64,000 nt of DNA from Planctomycetota bacterium (GTDB lineage Bacteria > Planctomycetota > UBA1135 > GCA-002686595): NCBI GenBank assembly GCA_020638835.1, contig JACKHV010000004.1:1-64000 (forward strand), written 5' to 3'. The notes under the pieces were generated by a model, which saw only the letters and a program-made list of their open reading frames with translations, searched no databases and was not told where the DNA came from. Positions within the stretch are counted from its first letter, which is position 1. Each line of letters opens with the position of its first letter. Made by a program: the position numbers and the translations under genes. Below are positions 45,430-54,074 of this stretch, piece by piece.

Positions 45430-46038
45430 ATGCTGCGCCTGCACCCCGTGATCCGACGCGCGCCAGGGCAAGATCCGAGCTTGCCTTCGGAGGTGCGCGC
45501 CGCGAATCAACGCCGTGGTGCACGCGCCGTCTGCCGCGAGTGCGCGCTCAGCCTCGGTCACCATCTGCGTCGACTCACCTGCGACGAAGCGGGGCACCCC
45601 GTTCCCTGCGACGGTTGGTACTGGGACGTCAGCCACACGGGCAGCTTCGTCGGCGGCGTCGCCGCACCCTTCCCCGTCGGCATCGCCGTCGAACGCGTCA
45701 GCCACCACGGCCAGGACGCGGTGCGACAAGCCGGCGAGCGCGAGGAGTACGAGCTGCTGGGCGGCTTCCGCTGGCAGAACTTCGCGCGCCTCCTGTCCGC
45801 GAAGCTCGCGGTGCTGCGCAAGGCGGGCCGCGAGCTCGACAAGCTCGCAGACTGCCGCCTCGCGGCCGTGCCGTCGGGCCAAGGCCTCGTGATCCACTTC
45901 CAGGACCGGCACCACTTCGTGAACCAGCGCTTCTGCAGCGCGCACTACGCCTCGGTCTGCGCAGACCTGCCCTTCGACGCCGTCCTCGAGTGGGACTGGC
46001 GCGACGCACCGCCCGACACACGCTCCGCACGCGCCTGA
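45430..46038 (+). CDS. 4'-phosphopantetheinyl transferase-like protein with altered metal site
   Basis: A 202-residue protein that follows the Sfp-type PPTase pattern: YWDVSHTGSFVGGVAAPFPV, then GIAVERV and FARLLSAKLAVLRKAGREL. In Sfp these are NISHSG, GIDIE and WSMKESF. Here the first metal Asp is Ala86, Glu88 is kept, the Trp is Leu122, Lys125 is kept and the metal Glu is Leu126. Two of three magnesium ligands are thus missing, so normal transfer activity is doubtful. Its place in the operon suggests a role with the ACP, perhaps structural. The ATG at 45430 is right; the long upstream frame is a shadow of fabI. Confidence 0.65.
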   Translation: MLRLHPVIRRAPGQDPSLPSEVRAANQRRGARAVCRECALSLGHHLRRLTCDEAGHPVPCDGWYWDVSHTGSFVGGVAAPFPVGIAVERVSHHGQDAVRQAGEREEYELLGGFRWQNFARLLSAKLAVLRKAGRELDKLADCRLAAVPSGQGLVIHFQDRHHFVNQRFCSAHYASVCADLPFDAVLEWDWRDAPPDTRSARA

Positions 46039-46041
46039 TCC

Positions 46042-46974
46042 ATGACCGTCGCCTCCCCTCCCCGCGAGCGTGAAGCGCGCGCGCGACGACTCACGCTTCC
46101 GTTCGCGTCCGAGTACCCCTTCGAGCCGCACTTCCACGACGTCGACGGCGGCGCGCTGCACTACGTCGACGAAGGGCCGCGCGACGGCGAAGTCGTGCTG
46201 TGCGTGCACGGGAACCCGACCTGGTCCTTCTACTACCGCCACCTGATCCGCGCGCTGTCGCCGGAACGCCGCGTGTTCGCGCCGGACCACATCGGCTGCG
46301 GACTCTCCGACAAGCCGCAGGACTGGTCGTACCGCCTCGCCGACCACATCGCCAACCTGGAGCGGCTCGTCCTCGACCTCGACCTCTCGCGCATCCACCT
46401 CGTCGTGCACGACTGGGGCGGCGCGATCGGGACCGGCGTCGCCGTACGCCACCCCGAGCGCTTCCTGTCCATCTCCGCCTCGAATACGGCGGCCTTCCCT
46501 TCGACGCGCATCCCGACGCGCATCGACGTCTGTCGCCTGCCGGTCTTCGGCCCGCTGGCGATCCGCGGCCTGAACGCCTTCGCCCGCGCGGCGACCGTCA
46601 TGGCCGTCGAGAAGCGCGAGCGCATGACGCCTGCTGTTCGCGCCGGATATCTCGCGCCCTACGGGAACTGGCAGGATCGGATCGCAACCCTGCGCTTCGT
46701 GCAGGATATTCCCCTGTCGCCCAAGCATCCGAGCTTCGATGCCCTCGCCGCGATCGACGCGGGCCTGCCGCGCCTCGCGCAGCTCCCCGTGAACCTGTTC
46801 TGGGGAGAACGCGACTGGTGCTTCACGCCCGAGTTCCGCCGCGAGTGGCAGGCCCGCTTCCCCGCGGCCGAAGTGCTCGCGATCGAGGACGCCGGGCACT
46901 ACGTGCTCGAAGACGCTCACGAACAAGTCATCCCTTGGCTCACCAAGCAGCTCCAACGCACGACCCGCGCGTAG
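46042..46974 (+). CDS. oleB: OleB, beta-lactone decarboxylase (alpha/beta hydrolase)
   Basis: A 310-residue haloalkane-dehalogenase-like hydrolase. The fold carries VVLCVHGNPTWSFYYRHLIR, then HLVVHDWGGAIGTGVAVRHP (nucleophile Asp), and the C-terminal AIEDAGHYVLEDA with the catalytic His. In the olefin pathway OleB decarboxylates the beta-lactone made by OleC to a cis-alkene. Being followed directly by oleC and oleD points to OleB rather than a dehalogenase. Confidence 0.88.
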   Translation: MTVASPPREREARARRLTLPFASEYPFEPHFHDVDGGALHYVDEGPRDGEVVLCVHGNPTWSFYYRHLIRALSPERRVFAPDHIGCGLSDKPQDWSYRLADHIANLERLVLDLDLSRIHLVVHDWGGAIGTGVAVRHPERFLSISASNTAAFPSTRIPTRIDVCRLPVFGPLAIRGLNAFARAATVMAVEKRERMTPAVRAGYLAPYGNWQDRIATLRFVQDIPLSPKHPSFDALAAIDAGLPRLAQLPVNLFWGERDWCFTPEFRREWQARFPAAEVLAIEDAGHYVLEDAHEQVIPWLTKQLQRTTRA

Positions 46975-47015
46975 CCGCCGACCCCTTCGCGGACCTCGGT
47001 GAGCTCCCGGAACGC

Positions 47016-48656
47016 GTGAACATCGCGCAGTTCCTGCCGCGGCTCGCCGCGCGCGAACCCGCCAAGCTCGCCGTCCGCGTCGCCAAGGGACCGCCGGACG
47101 CGCTGAAGTTCGACGACATCAGCTACGCCGAACTCGACCGCCGCTCCGACGCCATCGCCGGGGGGCTCGTGCGCCGAGGCTTGCAGCGCGGCGACCGCGT
47201 CTGCGTCTTCGTCAAGCCGGGCATCGACTTGATCGCCGTCACCTTCGGCCTGCTGAAGGCCGCGGCCGTTCCCGTGCTGATCGACCCGGGCATGGGCCGC
47301 GAAGCGCTGCTCTCGTGCGTCGAGCGCATGCAGCCGAAGGCCTTCGTCGGCATCCCGCGCACGCACGCGCTGCGCAAGCTGTTCCGCAAGCGGTTCCGCA
47401 CGGTGCAGCTGACGCTCACGGTCGGCAAGCGTCTCTTCTGGGGCGGCCCGACGCTCGACCGACTGCTCGCGGAACACGACGACCGGCCAGTGCTCGCCGA
47501 CACGCTCGCGTCGGACGAAGCCGCCATCCTGTTCACCTCGGGCAGCACCGGACCCGCCAAGGGCGTCGTCTACACACACGGGATGTTCCACGCGCAGGTG
47601 CTCGCGCTGAAGCGGCTCTACGCCTTCGGCGCGGACGAGACCGACGCGGCGTGCTTCCCGCTCTTCGCGCTGTTCAGCCCCGCGCTCGAGATGACCTGCG
47701 TCTTCCCTGAGCTCGATCCCAGCAAGCCCGCGTCCTGCGACCCGGCGCGCGTCGTCGCGGCGATCAAGCGCACCAGCGCGACCAGCACCTTCGGCTCCCC
47801 CGCCATCTGGCGGCGCGTCGTACCGTGGTGCCTCGAGCACGGCGTCGAACTGCCCACGCTGCGCCGCGTGCTGATCGCAGGCGCACCCGTGCCCCCGTCG
47901 CTCGTCGAGGGCTTCCACCGCGTGCTCGCCCCGAACTCCGACGTGCACACGCCCTACGGGGCGACCGAGTCGTTGCCGGTCTCGTCGATCGCCGGACGCG
48001 AAATCATCGAGGTCGCAGCGGAACGCTCCGCCGCCGGCGCGGGCACCTGCGTCGGCCGTCCCGCCCCTGGCATCGACCTGCGCATCATCCGCGTCACGGA
48101 CCAACCGATCGCGAAGTGGTCGGACGAGCTCGAGCTGTCCGCCGGCGAGATCGGCGAGATCACCGTGCTCGGTCCGGTCGTGACGCACCAGTACAAGTTC
48201 GAGCCGCGGCACACCGCCGCCGCCAAGCTCGACCACGCGGGCCGCGTGCGGCATCGCATCGGCGACCTCGGTTACCTCGACGCGGACGGCCGCCTGTGGT
48301 TCCTGGGCCGCAAGTCGCACCGACTCGAGACCGCGAACGGCATGCTGCCGACCGTCGGCGTCGAAGGCATCTTCAACACGCACCCGCGCGTCCACCGCAG
48401 CGCGCTGGTCGGCGTCGGGCCCGCGGGCGGCGAGCGTCCGTACCTGTGGGTCGAACCGACGCCGGACGAGTTCCCCGCCAACGCGTCCGCCGAACAACGC
48501 TTCGCCAACGAGCTGCGCGAACACGCCGGTAAGCACCCCGCCGCGTCCGTCGTCGAGGGCTTCCTGTTCCACCGCGGCTTCCCCGTCGACGTGCGACACA
48601 ACGCGAAGATCCACCGCGACAACCTGAAGCGCGAGGCGGAGGCGCGGCTCGCATGA
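47016..48656 (+). CDS. oleC: OleC, beta-lactone synthetase (ANL superfamily)
   Basis: A 546-residue adenylate-forming enzyme; OleC converts 2-alkyl-3-hydroxy acids to beta-lactones with ATP. It has ILFTSGSTGPAKGVVYTHGM (P-loop), YGATESLPV and DLGYLDADGRLWFLGRKSHR. It also has FVGIPRTHALRKLFRKRF and LTVGKRLFWGGPTLDRLL, which match OleC rather than generic acyl-CoA ligases. There is no ATG near the 5' end; the GTG at 47016 (VNIAQFLPRLAAREPAKLAV) fits the usual OleC start. The frame is open further upstream into oleB, so an earlier start cannot be excluded. Confidence 0.9.
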   Translation: MNIAQFLPRLAAREPAKLAVRVAKGPPDALKFDDISYAELDRRSDAIAGGLVRRGLQRGDRVCVFVKPGIDLIAVTFGLLKAAAVPVLIDPGMGREALLSCVERMQPKAFVGIPRTHALRKLFRKRFRTVQLTLTVGKRLFWGGPTLDRLLAEHDDRPVLADTLASDEAAILFTSGSTGPAKGVVYTHGMFHAQVLALKRLYAFGADETDAACFPLFALFSPALEMTCVFPELDPSKPASCDPARVVAAIKRTSATSTFGSPAIWRRVVPWCLEHGVELPTLRRVLIAGAPVPPSLVEGFHRVLAPNSDVHTPYGATESLPVSSIAGREIIEVAAERSAAGAGTCVGRPAPGIDLRIIRVTDQPIAKWSDELELSAGEIGEITVLGPVVTHQYKFEPRHTAAAKLDHAGRVRHRIGDLGYLDADGRLWFLGRKSHRLETANGMLPTVGVEGIFNTHPRVHRSALVGVGPAGGERPYLWVEPTPDEFPANASAEQRFANELREHAGKHPAASVVEGFLFHRGFPVDVRHNAKIHRDNLKREAEARLA

Positions 48657-49657
48657 AGGCGCTCGTCACCGGCGGCGGAGGATTCCTGGGCGGCGCCATC
48701 GTGCGACGGCTCGTTGCGCGCGGCGACCAGGTCACTTCGCTCTCGCGCGGTCGCTACGCCGAGCTCGACCGGCTCGGCGTGCGCCACTTGCAAGCCGACC
48801 TCGCCGACTGCGCCGCGGTGCGCGAAGCGGTCCGCGGACACGACACGGTCTTCCACGTCGCCGCGAAGGCGGGCGTCTGGGGCCGGCGCGAGGACTTCTG
48901 GCGCGCGAACGTCGAAGGCACGCGCAACCTGCTGTGCGCCTCGATCGACGCGGGCGTCGCGCGCTTCGTCTTCACCAGCTCGCCGTCCGTCTGCTTCGAC
49001 GGCGGCGACCACAAGGGCGCGTCGAACGACTTGCCGCGCGCACACCGCTTCCTCGCGCCCTATCCCGAGACCAAGGCGATCGCCGAAGCCCTGGTGCTCG
49101 ACGCGAACGGCGAAGGCGGCTTGGCGACCTGCGCGCTGCGCCCGCACCTGATCTTCGGCCCCGGCGACCCGCACATCCTCCCCCGCCTGGTGGCTTCCGC
49201 GCGCGCCGGCAAGCTCGCGATCGTCGGCACCGGCGAGAACGAGGTCACGCTGACCTACGTCGAGAACGCCGCGCTCGCGCACCTCGCCGCGGCTGACGCG
49301 CTGTCGCCCGACGCACCGCACGCGGGCAAGGCCTACTTCATCGGCCAGGCGAACGCCGTGAGGCTCTGGCCGTGGATCAACGGCCTGCTCGAGCGCCTCG
49401 GCGAACGCCCCGTGACGCGCAAGGTTCCGGTGCGCGCCGCCTACACCGCCGGCCTCTTGATGGAGTCCGTCTGGCGCGGTCTGCGCCTGCGCGGGGAACC
49501 GCGCATGACGCGCTTCGTCGCGCTGCAGCTCGCCACGAGTCACTCGTACACGATGACCCCCGCGCAACGCGACTTCGGCTACGAGCCCGAGGTCGACATG
49601 GACGAGGCGCTGGAGCGCACCGTCGACTGGTTGCGGCAGACGACAGGAACTCGATGA
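48653..49657 (+). CDS. oleD: OleD, 2-alkyl-3-oxoalkanoate reductase
   Basis: A 334-residue extended SDR that reduces the OleA product to the beta-hydroxy acid. NAD(P) binding is MKALVTGGGGFLGGAIVRRL; the OleD-typical stretch FTSSPSVCFDGGDHKGASND and PYPETKAIAEALVLDANGEG, with catalytic Tyr/Lys (YPETK), are clear. ATGA overlap with oleC. With oleA upstream, all four enzymes of the pathway are encoded in the window. Confidence 0.92.
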   Translation: MKALVTGGGGFLGGAIVRRLVARGDQVTSLSRGRYAELDRLGVRHLQADLADCAAVREAVRGHDTVFHVAAKAGVWGRREDFWRANVEGTRNLLCASIDAGVARFVFTSSPSVCFDGGDHKGASNDLPRAHRFLAPYPETKAIAEALVLDANGEGGLATCALRPHLIFGPGDPHILPRLVASARAGKLAIVGTGENEVTLTYVENAALAHLAAADALSPDAPHAGKAYFIGQANAVRLWPWINGLLERLGERPVTRKVPVRAAYTAGLLMESVWRGLRLRGEPRMTRFVALQLATSHSYTMTPAQRDFGYEPEVDMDEALERTVDWLRQTTGTR

Positions 49658-50508
49658 AGCACGCTCCGATCCTCGCGCTGGCCCTCTGCTCACAGCTCGC
49701 CTGCAACGACGCGGAGACGCCCGCCAAGGTCGCCGATCCCGCGCGCGAATCCGCGGTCGAAGTGCTCGTGTTCCCCGGCCTCGAGGCCTTCGAGTTCCTG
49801 AAGGGCTGGGACGAGATCAGCCCCGCAGGGCAGCTCGAGCGCGAAGCGGACCTCGCGCGCTGGATCGACGAGATGGCGGAGGACTACGGCGATCCGTCGG
49901 ACGAGGCGCAGAAGCCGCGCAACACGGGCGGAGCGCAGGAACGCGCCTGCCAGCTGCTCCCCGGCGCGATGCAAGTGCTGGGTACGCGCCTCGACGATGG
50001 CTCGTGGACCGCGGACGACCGCGCGTTCGCGGTGCGGGTCGCGCGGCTCGCGTCCTTCCTCGATCCGTCCGCGGACTTCCGCTTCGACACCGAGCCGCGA
50101 CCGACGGCCGAGCTGCAGCGGCTCGTCACCTGGTTCGAGGCCCGGACCGCCGAGCCCAAGACGCTGAGCCTGATGGTTTCGTCCAGCTACAGCGGCCCTT
50201 GGTTCACGCGCGACGTGGAGACCGACCTCGAGATCTCCGTCGACGACGTCGAGTCGCTCTCCAACGAACTCGAACTCGAGATTGGTCACCGCGACGACGG
50301 AACCTGGTGCATGCGCGGACGCACGGGCGGCGCGGTGCAGTGGGTCACGGAACTCGGCATGCCCGCAGACCAGCCGGTCGCCTTCGGGGACGAGCCGCCA
50401 GTGGACCTCGGAAGCTACGGCTGGCGACTCTCGATGGTGCTCGGCTCCCCCGCCGAGTTCTACGTGTCGCGCGACGGCCGGGCGCTGTTCTACTTCGCGC
50501 GCAACTGA
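49654..50508 (+). CDS. Lipoprotein of unknown function at the end of the ole operon
   Basis: A 284-residue protein with a lipoprotein signal (HAPILALALCSQLACNDAET, Cys17 as the acylation site). The rest is not recognised: an acidic, Trp-containing body with VSSSYSGPWFTRDVETDLEI. It is coupled to oleD by ATGA, so it is probably made together with the hydrocarbon pathway. A role in localising the product is a guess. Confidence 0.65.
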   Translation: MKHAPILALALCSQLACNDAETPAKVADPARESAVEVLVFPGLEAFEFLKGWDEISPAGQLEREADLARWIDEMAEDYGDPSDEAQKPRNTGGAQERACQLLPGAMQVLGTRLDDGSWTADDRAFAVRVARLASFLDPSADFRFDTEPRPTAELQRLVTWFEARTAEPKTLSLMVSSSYSGPWFTRDVETDLEISVDDVESLSNELELEIGHRDDGTWCMRGRTGGAVQWVTELGMPADQPVAFGDEPPVDLGSYGWRLSMVLGSPAEFYVSRDGRALFYFARN

Positions 50509-50545
50509 GCGCGGAGGCGGCGTCAGCGCGACTCGGCGATCCCGC

Positions 50546-51067
50546 TCAGCCGAGGCGATCCGCGGCCGCGGAGAACAGATCGCGCAGATCCGCATCCAGG
50601 AACACGAAGCGCACCAGCTCGATGGACGGGTGCTGCTCGAGCGCTTCCTTGACCGCGCCCAACGCGACAGGCGCGGCCTTCTCGGGCGGGTATCCGTAGA
50701 CGCCGCACGAGATCGCCGGGAACGCGAGCGACTTGATCCCGTGCTCGGCGGCCAGCGCGATGGCGTGCGCGTGGCAAGCCGCGAGCAGCTCAGGTTCACT
50801 CGCGGAGCCGCCTTCCCAGATCGGACCGACCGTGTGGATCACGTACTTCGCGTGCAACTCATGCCCGCCGGTGATGCGCGCCTCGCCGGTCGGGCAGCCC
50901 TCGGAATAGAGCTCGATGCACTCGGCGAGCAACCCCGGACCGGCTCGCCGATGGATCGCACCATCGACTCCCCCGCCTCCGCGCAAGCGCTCGTTCGCCG
51001 CGTTGACGATCGCGTCGACACGTTCCTTGGTGAGGTCGCCGCGCTTGAAGCGGATGCGCTCGGTCAT
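50546..51067 (-). CDS. Macrodomain protein (O-acetyl-ADP-ribose deacetylase type)
   Basis: A 173-residue stand-alone macrodomain. It shows the ADP-ribose-binding pattern GDLTKERVDAIVNAANERL, then GGGGVDGAIHRRAGPGLLAE, CPTGEARITGGHEL and AFPAISCGVYGYPPEKAAPV, as in YmdB/MacroD-type hydrolases that remove mono-ADP-ribose or acetyl from O-acetyl-ADP-ribose. The gene is convergent with the lipoprotein gene and lies 97 bases downstream of thrS. Confidence 0.93.
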   Translation of the reverse strand: MTERIRFKRGDLTKERVDAIVNAANERLRGGGGVDGAIHRRAGPGLLAECIELYSEGCPTGEARITGGHELHAKYVIHTVGPIWEGGSASEPELLAACHAHAIALAAEHGIKSLAFPAISCGVYGYPPEKAAPVALGAVKEALEQHPSIELVRFVFLDADLRDLFSAAADRLG

Positions 51068-51108
51068 GCGCGGAGTCTACCTGGGTACACGAGCTCTTCA
51101 ACGGAGAC

Positions 51109-51142
51109 GCCCGGCGCACCCCTCTCGCGGGGCGCGCCGGGC
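51109..51142 (-). terminator. Strong hairpin after thrS
   Basis: GCCCGGCGCACCCC (51109-51122) pairs almost perfectly with GGGGCGCGCCGGGC (51129-51142) around a 6-base loop. On the thrS strand it is followed by GTCTCC rather than a clean T run; it may still terminate thrS. Confidence 0.6.
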
Positions 51143-51164
51143 GCGTTTCGTCGTGCCGCGTGGG

Positions 51165-52949
51165 TCAGCTCTTCGCCGGAGCGTGATCCAGCTCGAGCAC
51201 GCGGCCGTCGTCGAGGTGCTTGGCGAGCTTCATGAAGTCCTCGAAGGACATCTCTTCCTGCTCGCGCGTACCACGGCGCCGGACGGCGACGGAGCCTTCT
51301 TCCTGTTCGCGGTCGCCGGCGATCAACATGAACGGGATCTGGGCGTGCTGCGCCTCCTTGATCTTCTTGTTCATGTGGCCGGGTTGGACCATGCACTCGG
51401 TGCGGAAGCCCGCCGCCTGCAGCTCTTCGTTCAGCTTCACACAGTAGTCCGCGTGTTGTTCGCGGATCGGGATCACGGCCACTTGCGTGGGCGCGCACCA
51501 GAACGGGAACTTGCCGCCGAAGTGCTCGATCAGCACGCCGACGAAGCGCTCGAGGCTGCCGAGGATGGCGCGGTGCACCATGATCGGACGCTTCTGCATG
51601 CCGTCGGAGTCGGTGTAGGAGAGGTCGAAGCGCTCGGGCAGGTTGAAGTCGCACTGGATCGTGGAGTTCTGCCACTCGCGGCCGAGGGCGTCCTTGATCT
51701 TGTAGTCGATCTTCGGGCCGTAGAACGCGCCGCCGCCTTCGTCGAGCTCGAGCTTCAGGCCGACCTTCTTCGCCGCGTCGCGCAGCGCTTGCGTGGCCTT
51801 CTCCCAGATCTCGTCGTCGCCGATCGTCTTGTCCGCCGGGCGCGTGGCGAGGTACGCGGTGTACTCGAAGCCGAAGTACCCCATGATCTCGTCGACCAGC
51901 GAGCAGACGCCGGCGATCTCGTCCGACAGCTGCTCGGGCGTGCAGAAGATGTGCGCGTCGTCCTGCGTGAAGCCGCGCACGCGCAGCATGCCGTGCAGCA
52001 CGCCGGAGCGCTCGTAGCGGTAGACCGTGCCGAGCTCCGCCCAGCGGATCGGGAACTCGCGGTAGCTCCGCCCCCGGTTCTTGTAGATCAAGATGTGGCC
52101 CGGGCAGTTCATCGGCTTGACGCGGTACGGCAGCTCGTCGATCGCCATCGGCGCGTACATCAGGTCGCCGTAGTTCTCGAGGTGACCGGACACGCTGAAC
52201 AAGCTCTCGCGCGAGACGTGCGGCGTGTAGACCGGCTTGTAGCCCGCGCGGGTGTGCAGATCCCACCACGCCTGTTCCACGGCGCGTCGCACGGCGCCGA
52301 GGTTCGGATGCCAGAAGACGAAGCCCGATCCCGCTTCGGGGTGCGAGCTGAAGAGGTCGAGGTCGGTCGCGAGGCGACGGTGGTCGCGCAGACGGATCTC
52401 CTCGAGCCACTCGAGGTGTTCGTCGAGTTCCTCCTGCGACCAGAAGGCGGTGCCATAAATGCGTTGCAGCATCGGGCGCTTCTCGTCGCCGCGCCAGTAC
52501 GCGCCCGCGATGTTCAGCAGCTTGAAGTGATAGTCGCGGTCCAAGCGGTCGATGTGCGGCCCTTCGCAGAGGTCCGCCCAGTCACCGTGCTCGTAGAAGG
52601 TCAGCTTCTCGTCCTGTGGGATCAGCTCGAGCGCTTCGAGCTTGTAGTCCTGACCGGCGAGGCGCTTCCGCGCTTCTTCGCGCGTGACTTCGTGACAGAC
52701 CAGCTCGGGAGAACGCTTCGCGATGCGCCGCATCTCCTTCTCGATCTTCCGCAGGTCCTTGTCGGTCAGCGGTTCTTCGAGGTCGAAGTCGTAGTAGAAG
52801 CCGTGTTCGATCGAGGGCCCGAAGCCGAAGCGAACACCGGGGAAGAGCTTGGCGACGGCCGAAGCCATCAAGTGCGCGACGGAGTGGCGCAAGGTCGAGA
52901 GGGGAAAGGCTGCTTCCACCGGCTCTCGAGCCTCCTGGAGCTCTGACAT
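51165..52949 (-). CDS. thrS: Threonyl-tRNA synthetase lacking the TGS domain
   Basis: A 594-residue class II synthetase. The N-terminal editing domain is complete (LRHSVAHLMASAVAKLFPGV with HxxxH; WADLCEGPHID with CxxxH), as is the catalytic core (KPMNCPGHILIYKN with a zinc Cys, FTQDDAHIFC, VMVHRAILGSLERFVG, and a C-terminal anticodon domain VAVIPIREQHADYC). The TGS domain that normally occupies the first ~60 residues is absent. The start is the ATG at 52949, preceded by AGGAG; 42 upstream bases are open but begin with no better start. It lies downstream of murB, after a hairpin. Confidence 0.95.
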   Translation of the reverse strand: MSELQEAREPVEAAFPLSTLRHSVAHLMASAVAKLFPGVRFGFGPSIEHGFYYDFDLEEPLTDKDLRKIEKEMRRIAKRSPELVCHEVTREEARKRLAGQDYKLEALELIPQDEKLTFYEHGDWADLCEGPHIDRLDRDYHFKLLNIAGAYWRGDEKRPMLQRIYGTAFWSQEELDEHLEWLEEIRLRDHRRLATDLDLFSSHPEAGSGFVFWHPNLGAVRRAVEQAWWDLHTRAGYKPVYTPHVSRESLFSVSGHLENYGDLMYAPMAIDELPYRVKPMNCPGHILIYKNRGRSYREFPIRWAELGTVYRYERSGVLHGMLRVRGFTQDDAHIFCTPEQLSDEIAGVCSLVDEIMGYFGFEYTAYLATRPADKTIGDDEIWEKATQALRDAAKKVGLKLELDEGGGAFYGPKIDYKIKDALGREWQNSTIQCDFNLPERFDLSYTDSDGMQKRPIMVHRAILGSLERFVGVLIEHFGGKFPFWCAPTQVAVIPIREQHADYCVKLNEELQAAGFRTECMVQPGHMNKKIKEAQHAQIPFMLIAGDREQEEGSVAVRRRGTREQEEMSFEDFMKLAKHLDDGRVLELDHAPAKS

Positions 52950-53040
52950 GCAATCGTCTCCTGCGGGATGGATGAACCCGCTCGCACCCACCTGGTACGA
53001 GAAGGGCCACGACCCTCCCTGGGGGATCGTGGCGAGAAAG

Positions 53041-53094
53041 GGTACCCCGGGGGCCCAGGGGCCGCCAGACGGCGGCGGGGCTCCCTCAGGTACC
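53041..53094 (-). terminator. Hairpin between murB and thrS
   Basis: On the minus strand a GGTACC at each end (53089-53094 and 53041-53046) and an inner GCCGCC/GGCGGC stem around GTCT form a stacked hairpin just after the murB stop. CCTTTCTC follows, a weak T run. It could be the terminator of the dcw operon or a leader structure of thrS. Confidence 0.45.
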
Positions 53095-53099
53095 GGGCC

Positions 53100-54074
53100 C
53101 TATTCTTCGGCGAGCCAGCGCCGAACCTCGATGCCCAATCGGATTCCGGTCGCGTCGGCGACCCGTTCGCGGACCTCGTCGATCAGGCCGAGCACGTCCG
53201 CCGCCGTCGCGCCGCCGCGGTTCACGATGAAGTTGCCGTGGCGCTCGCTGACCACCGCGGCCCCGCGGGCCAGGCCCTTGAGCCCCAGGTCGTCGATCAG
53301 CTTCCCGGCGCTGCGGCCGTCCGAGAGCTCGGGGTTCGGGTTCTTGAAGATGCAGCCGGAGCTCGACTCGGTGACCGGTTGGACGCGGTTCTTCTCGAGC
53401 AGGAACTCGCGGGCGCGTTCCTTCACGACGAGCGGGTTCTCGGGCGTGAGGCGCAGGACGGCGGCGACGACGACGACCTCGCCCAGGTTGCCGCTGCGGT
53501 ACTGCGGGTCGCAGTCCGCCCGCGCGAGGTCCTTCACCTCGCCGTCCATGGTCAGGATGCGCACGCTCTCGACGACGTCCCACAGGTCGCCCCAGCGTCC
53601 GCCCGCGTTCATCATCACGCCCCCACCGAGGTGTCCGGGGACGCCGACGAGGCCTTCGAGCCCGGCCCAGCCGAGCTCGGACGCCTTGCGCACGAGGCCC
53701 GGCAGGCTGGCGCCGCACCACGCGACGAGGCGCGGATCCTCTTCGCGCGAGGACGGCGCGACGCGGCTCGTCGGCAGCTCGTCCGCGTAGGGATCACCTT
53801 TCGCCTCGACCTCCGGCCGGAAGACGCGGTCGAGGCAGTCGGTCGCGATCACCACGCCGGGCAGCACGCCGTCCTGCACGATCAGGTTCGCGCCGCCGCC
53901 GAGCATGCGCACCGGGAAGCCCTGCTCCCGCGCTTCGACGAGCGCGCGGCACAGTTCGTCGGGCGACTTCGGTTCGAGCAGCCACTCCGCGCGACCGCCG
54001 ACCCGCATCGTCGTCCTAGCGGACAGGTCTTCGTTGGGCAGTGCTACGCAGGGAAAGTGCTTCAAGGAGATCAT
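53100..54074 (-). CDS. murB: UDP-N-acetylenolpyruvoylglucosamine reductase
   Basis: The flavoenzyme that makes UDP-MurNAc, upstream of MurC. The 324-residue protein has LSARTTMRVGGRAEWLLEPK, MLGGGANLIVQDGVLPGVVI, then GWAGLEGLVGVPGHLGGGVM (FAD binding), YRSGNLGEVVVVAAVLRL and SSGCIFKNPNPELSDGRSAG. I take the ATG at 54074, inside the last 59 bases of murC, because later starts would cut into the FAD-domain beginning (NEDLSARTT). It is the last gene of the dcw cluster here. Confidence 0.93.
   Translation of the reverse strand: MISLKHFPCVALPNEDLSARTTMRVGGRAEWLLEPKSPDELCRALVEAREQGFPVRMLGGGANLIVQDGVLPGVVIATDCLDRVFRPEVEAKGDPYADELPTSRVAPSSREEDPRLVAWCGASLPGLVRKASELGWAGLEGLVGVPGHLGGGVMMNAGGRWGDLWDVVESVRILTMDGEVKDLARADCDPQYRSGNLGEVVVVAAVLRLTPENPLVVKERAREFLLEKNRVQPVTESSSGCIFKNPNPELSDGRSAGKLIDDLGLKGLARGAAVVSERHGNFIVNRGGATAADVLGLIDEVRERVADATGIRLGIEVRRWLAEE

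Noticed and set aside
46042..46974. Haloalkane dehalogenase
   Set aside because: The sequence resembles one, but the oleC and oleD genes that follow directly make OleB the better call.
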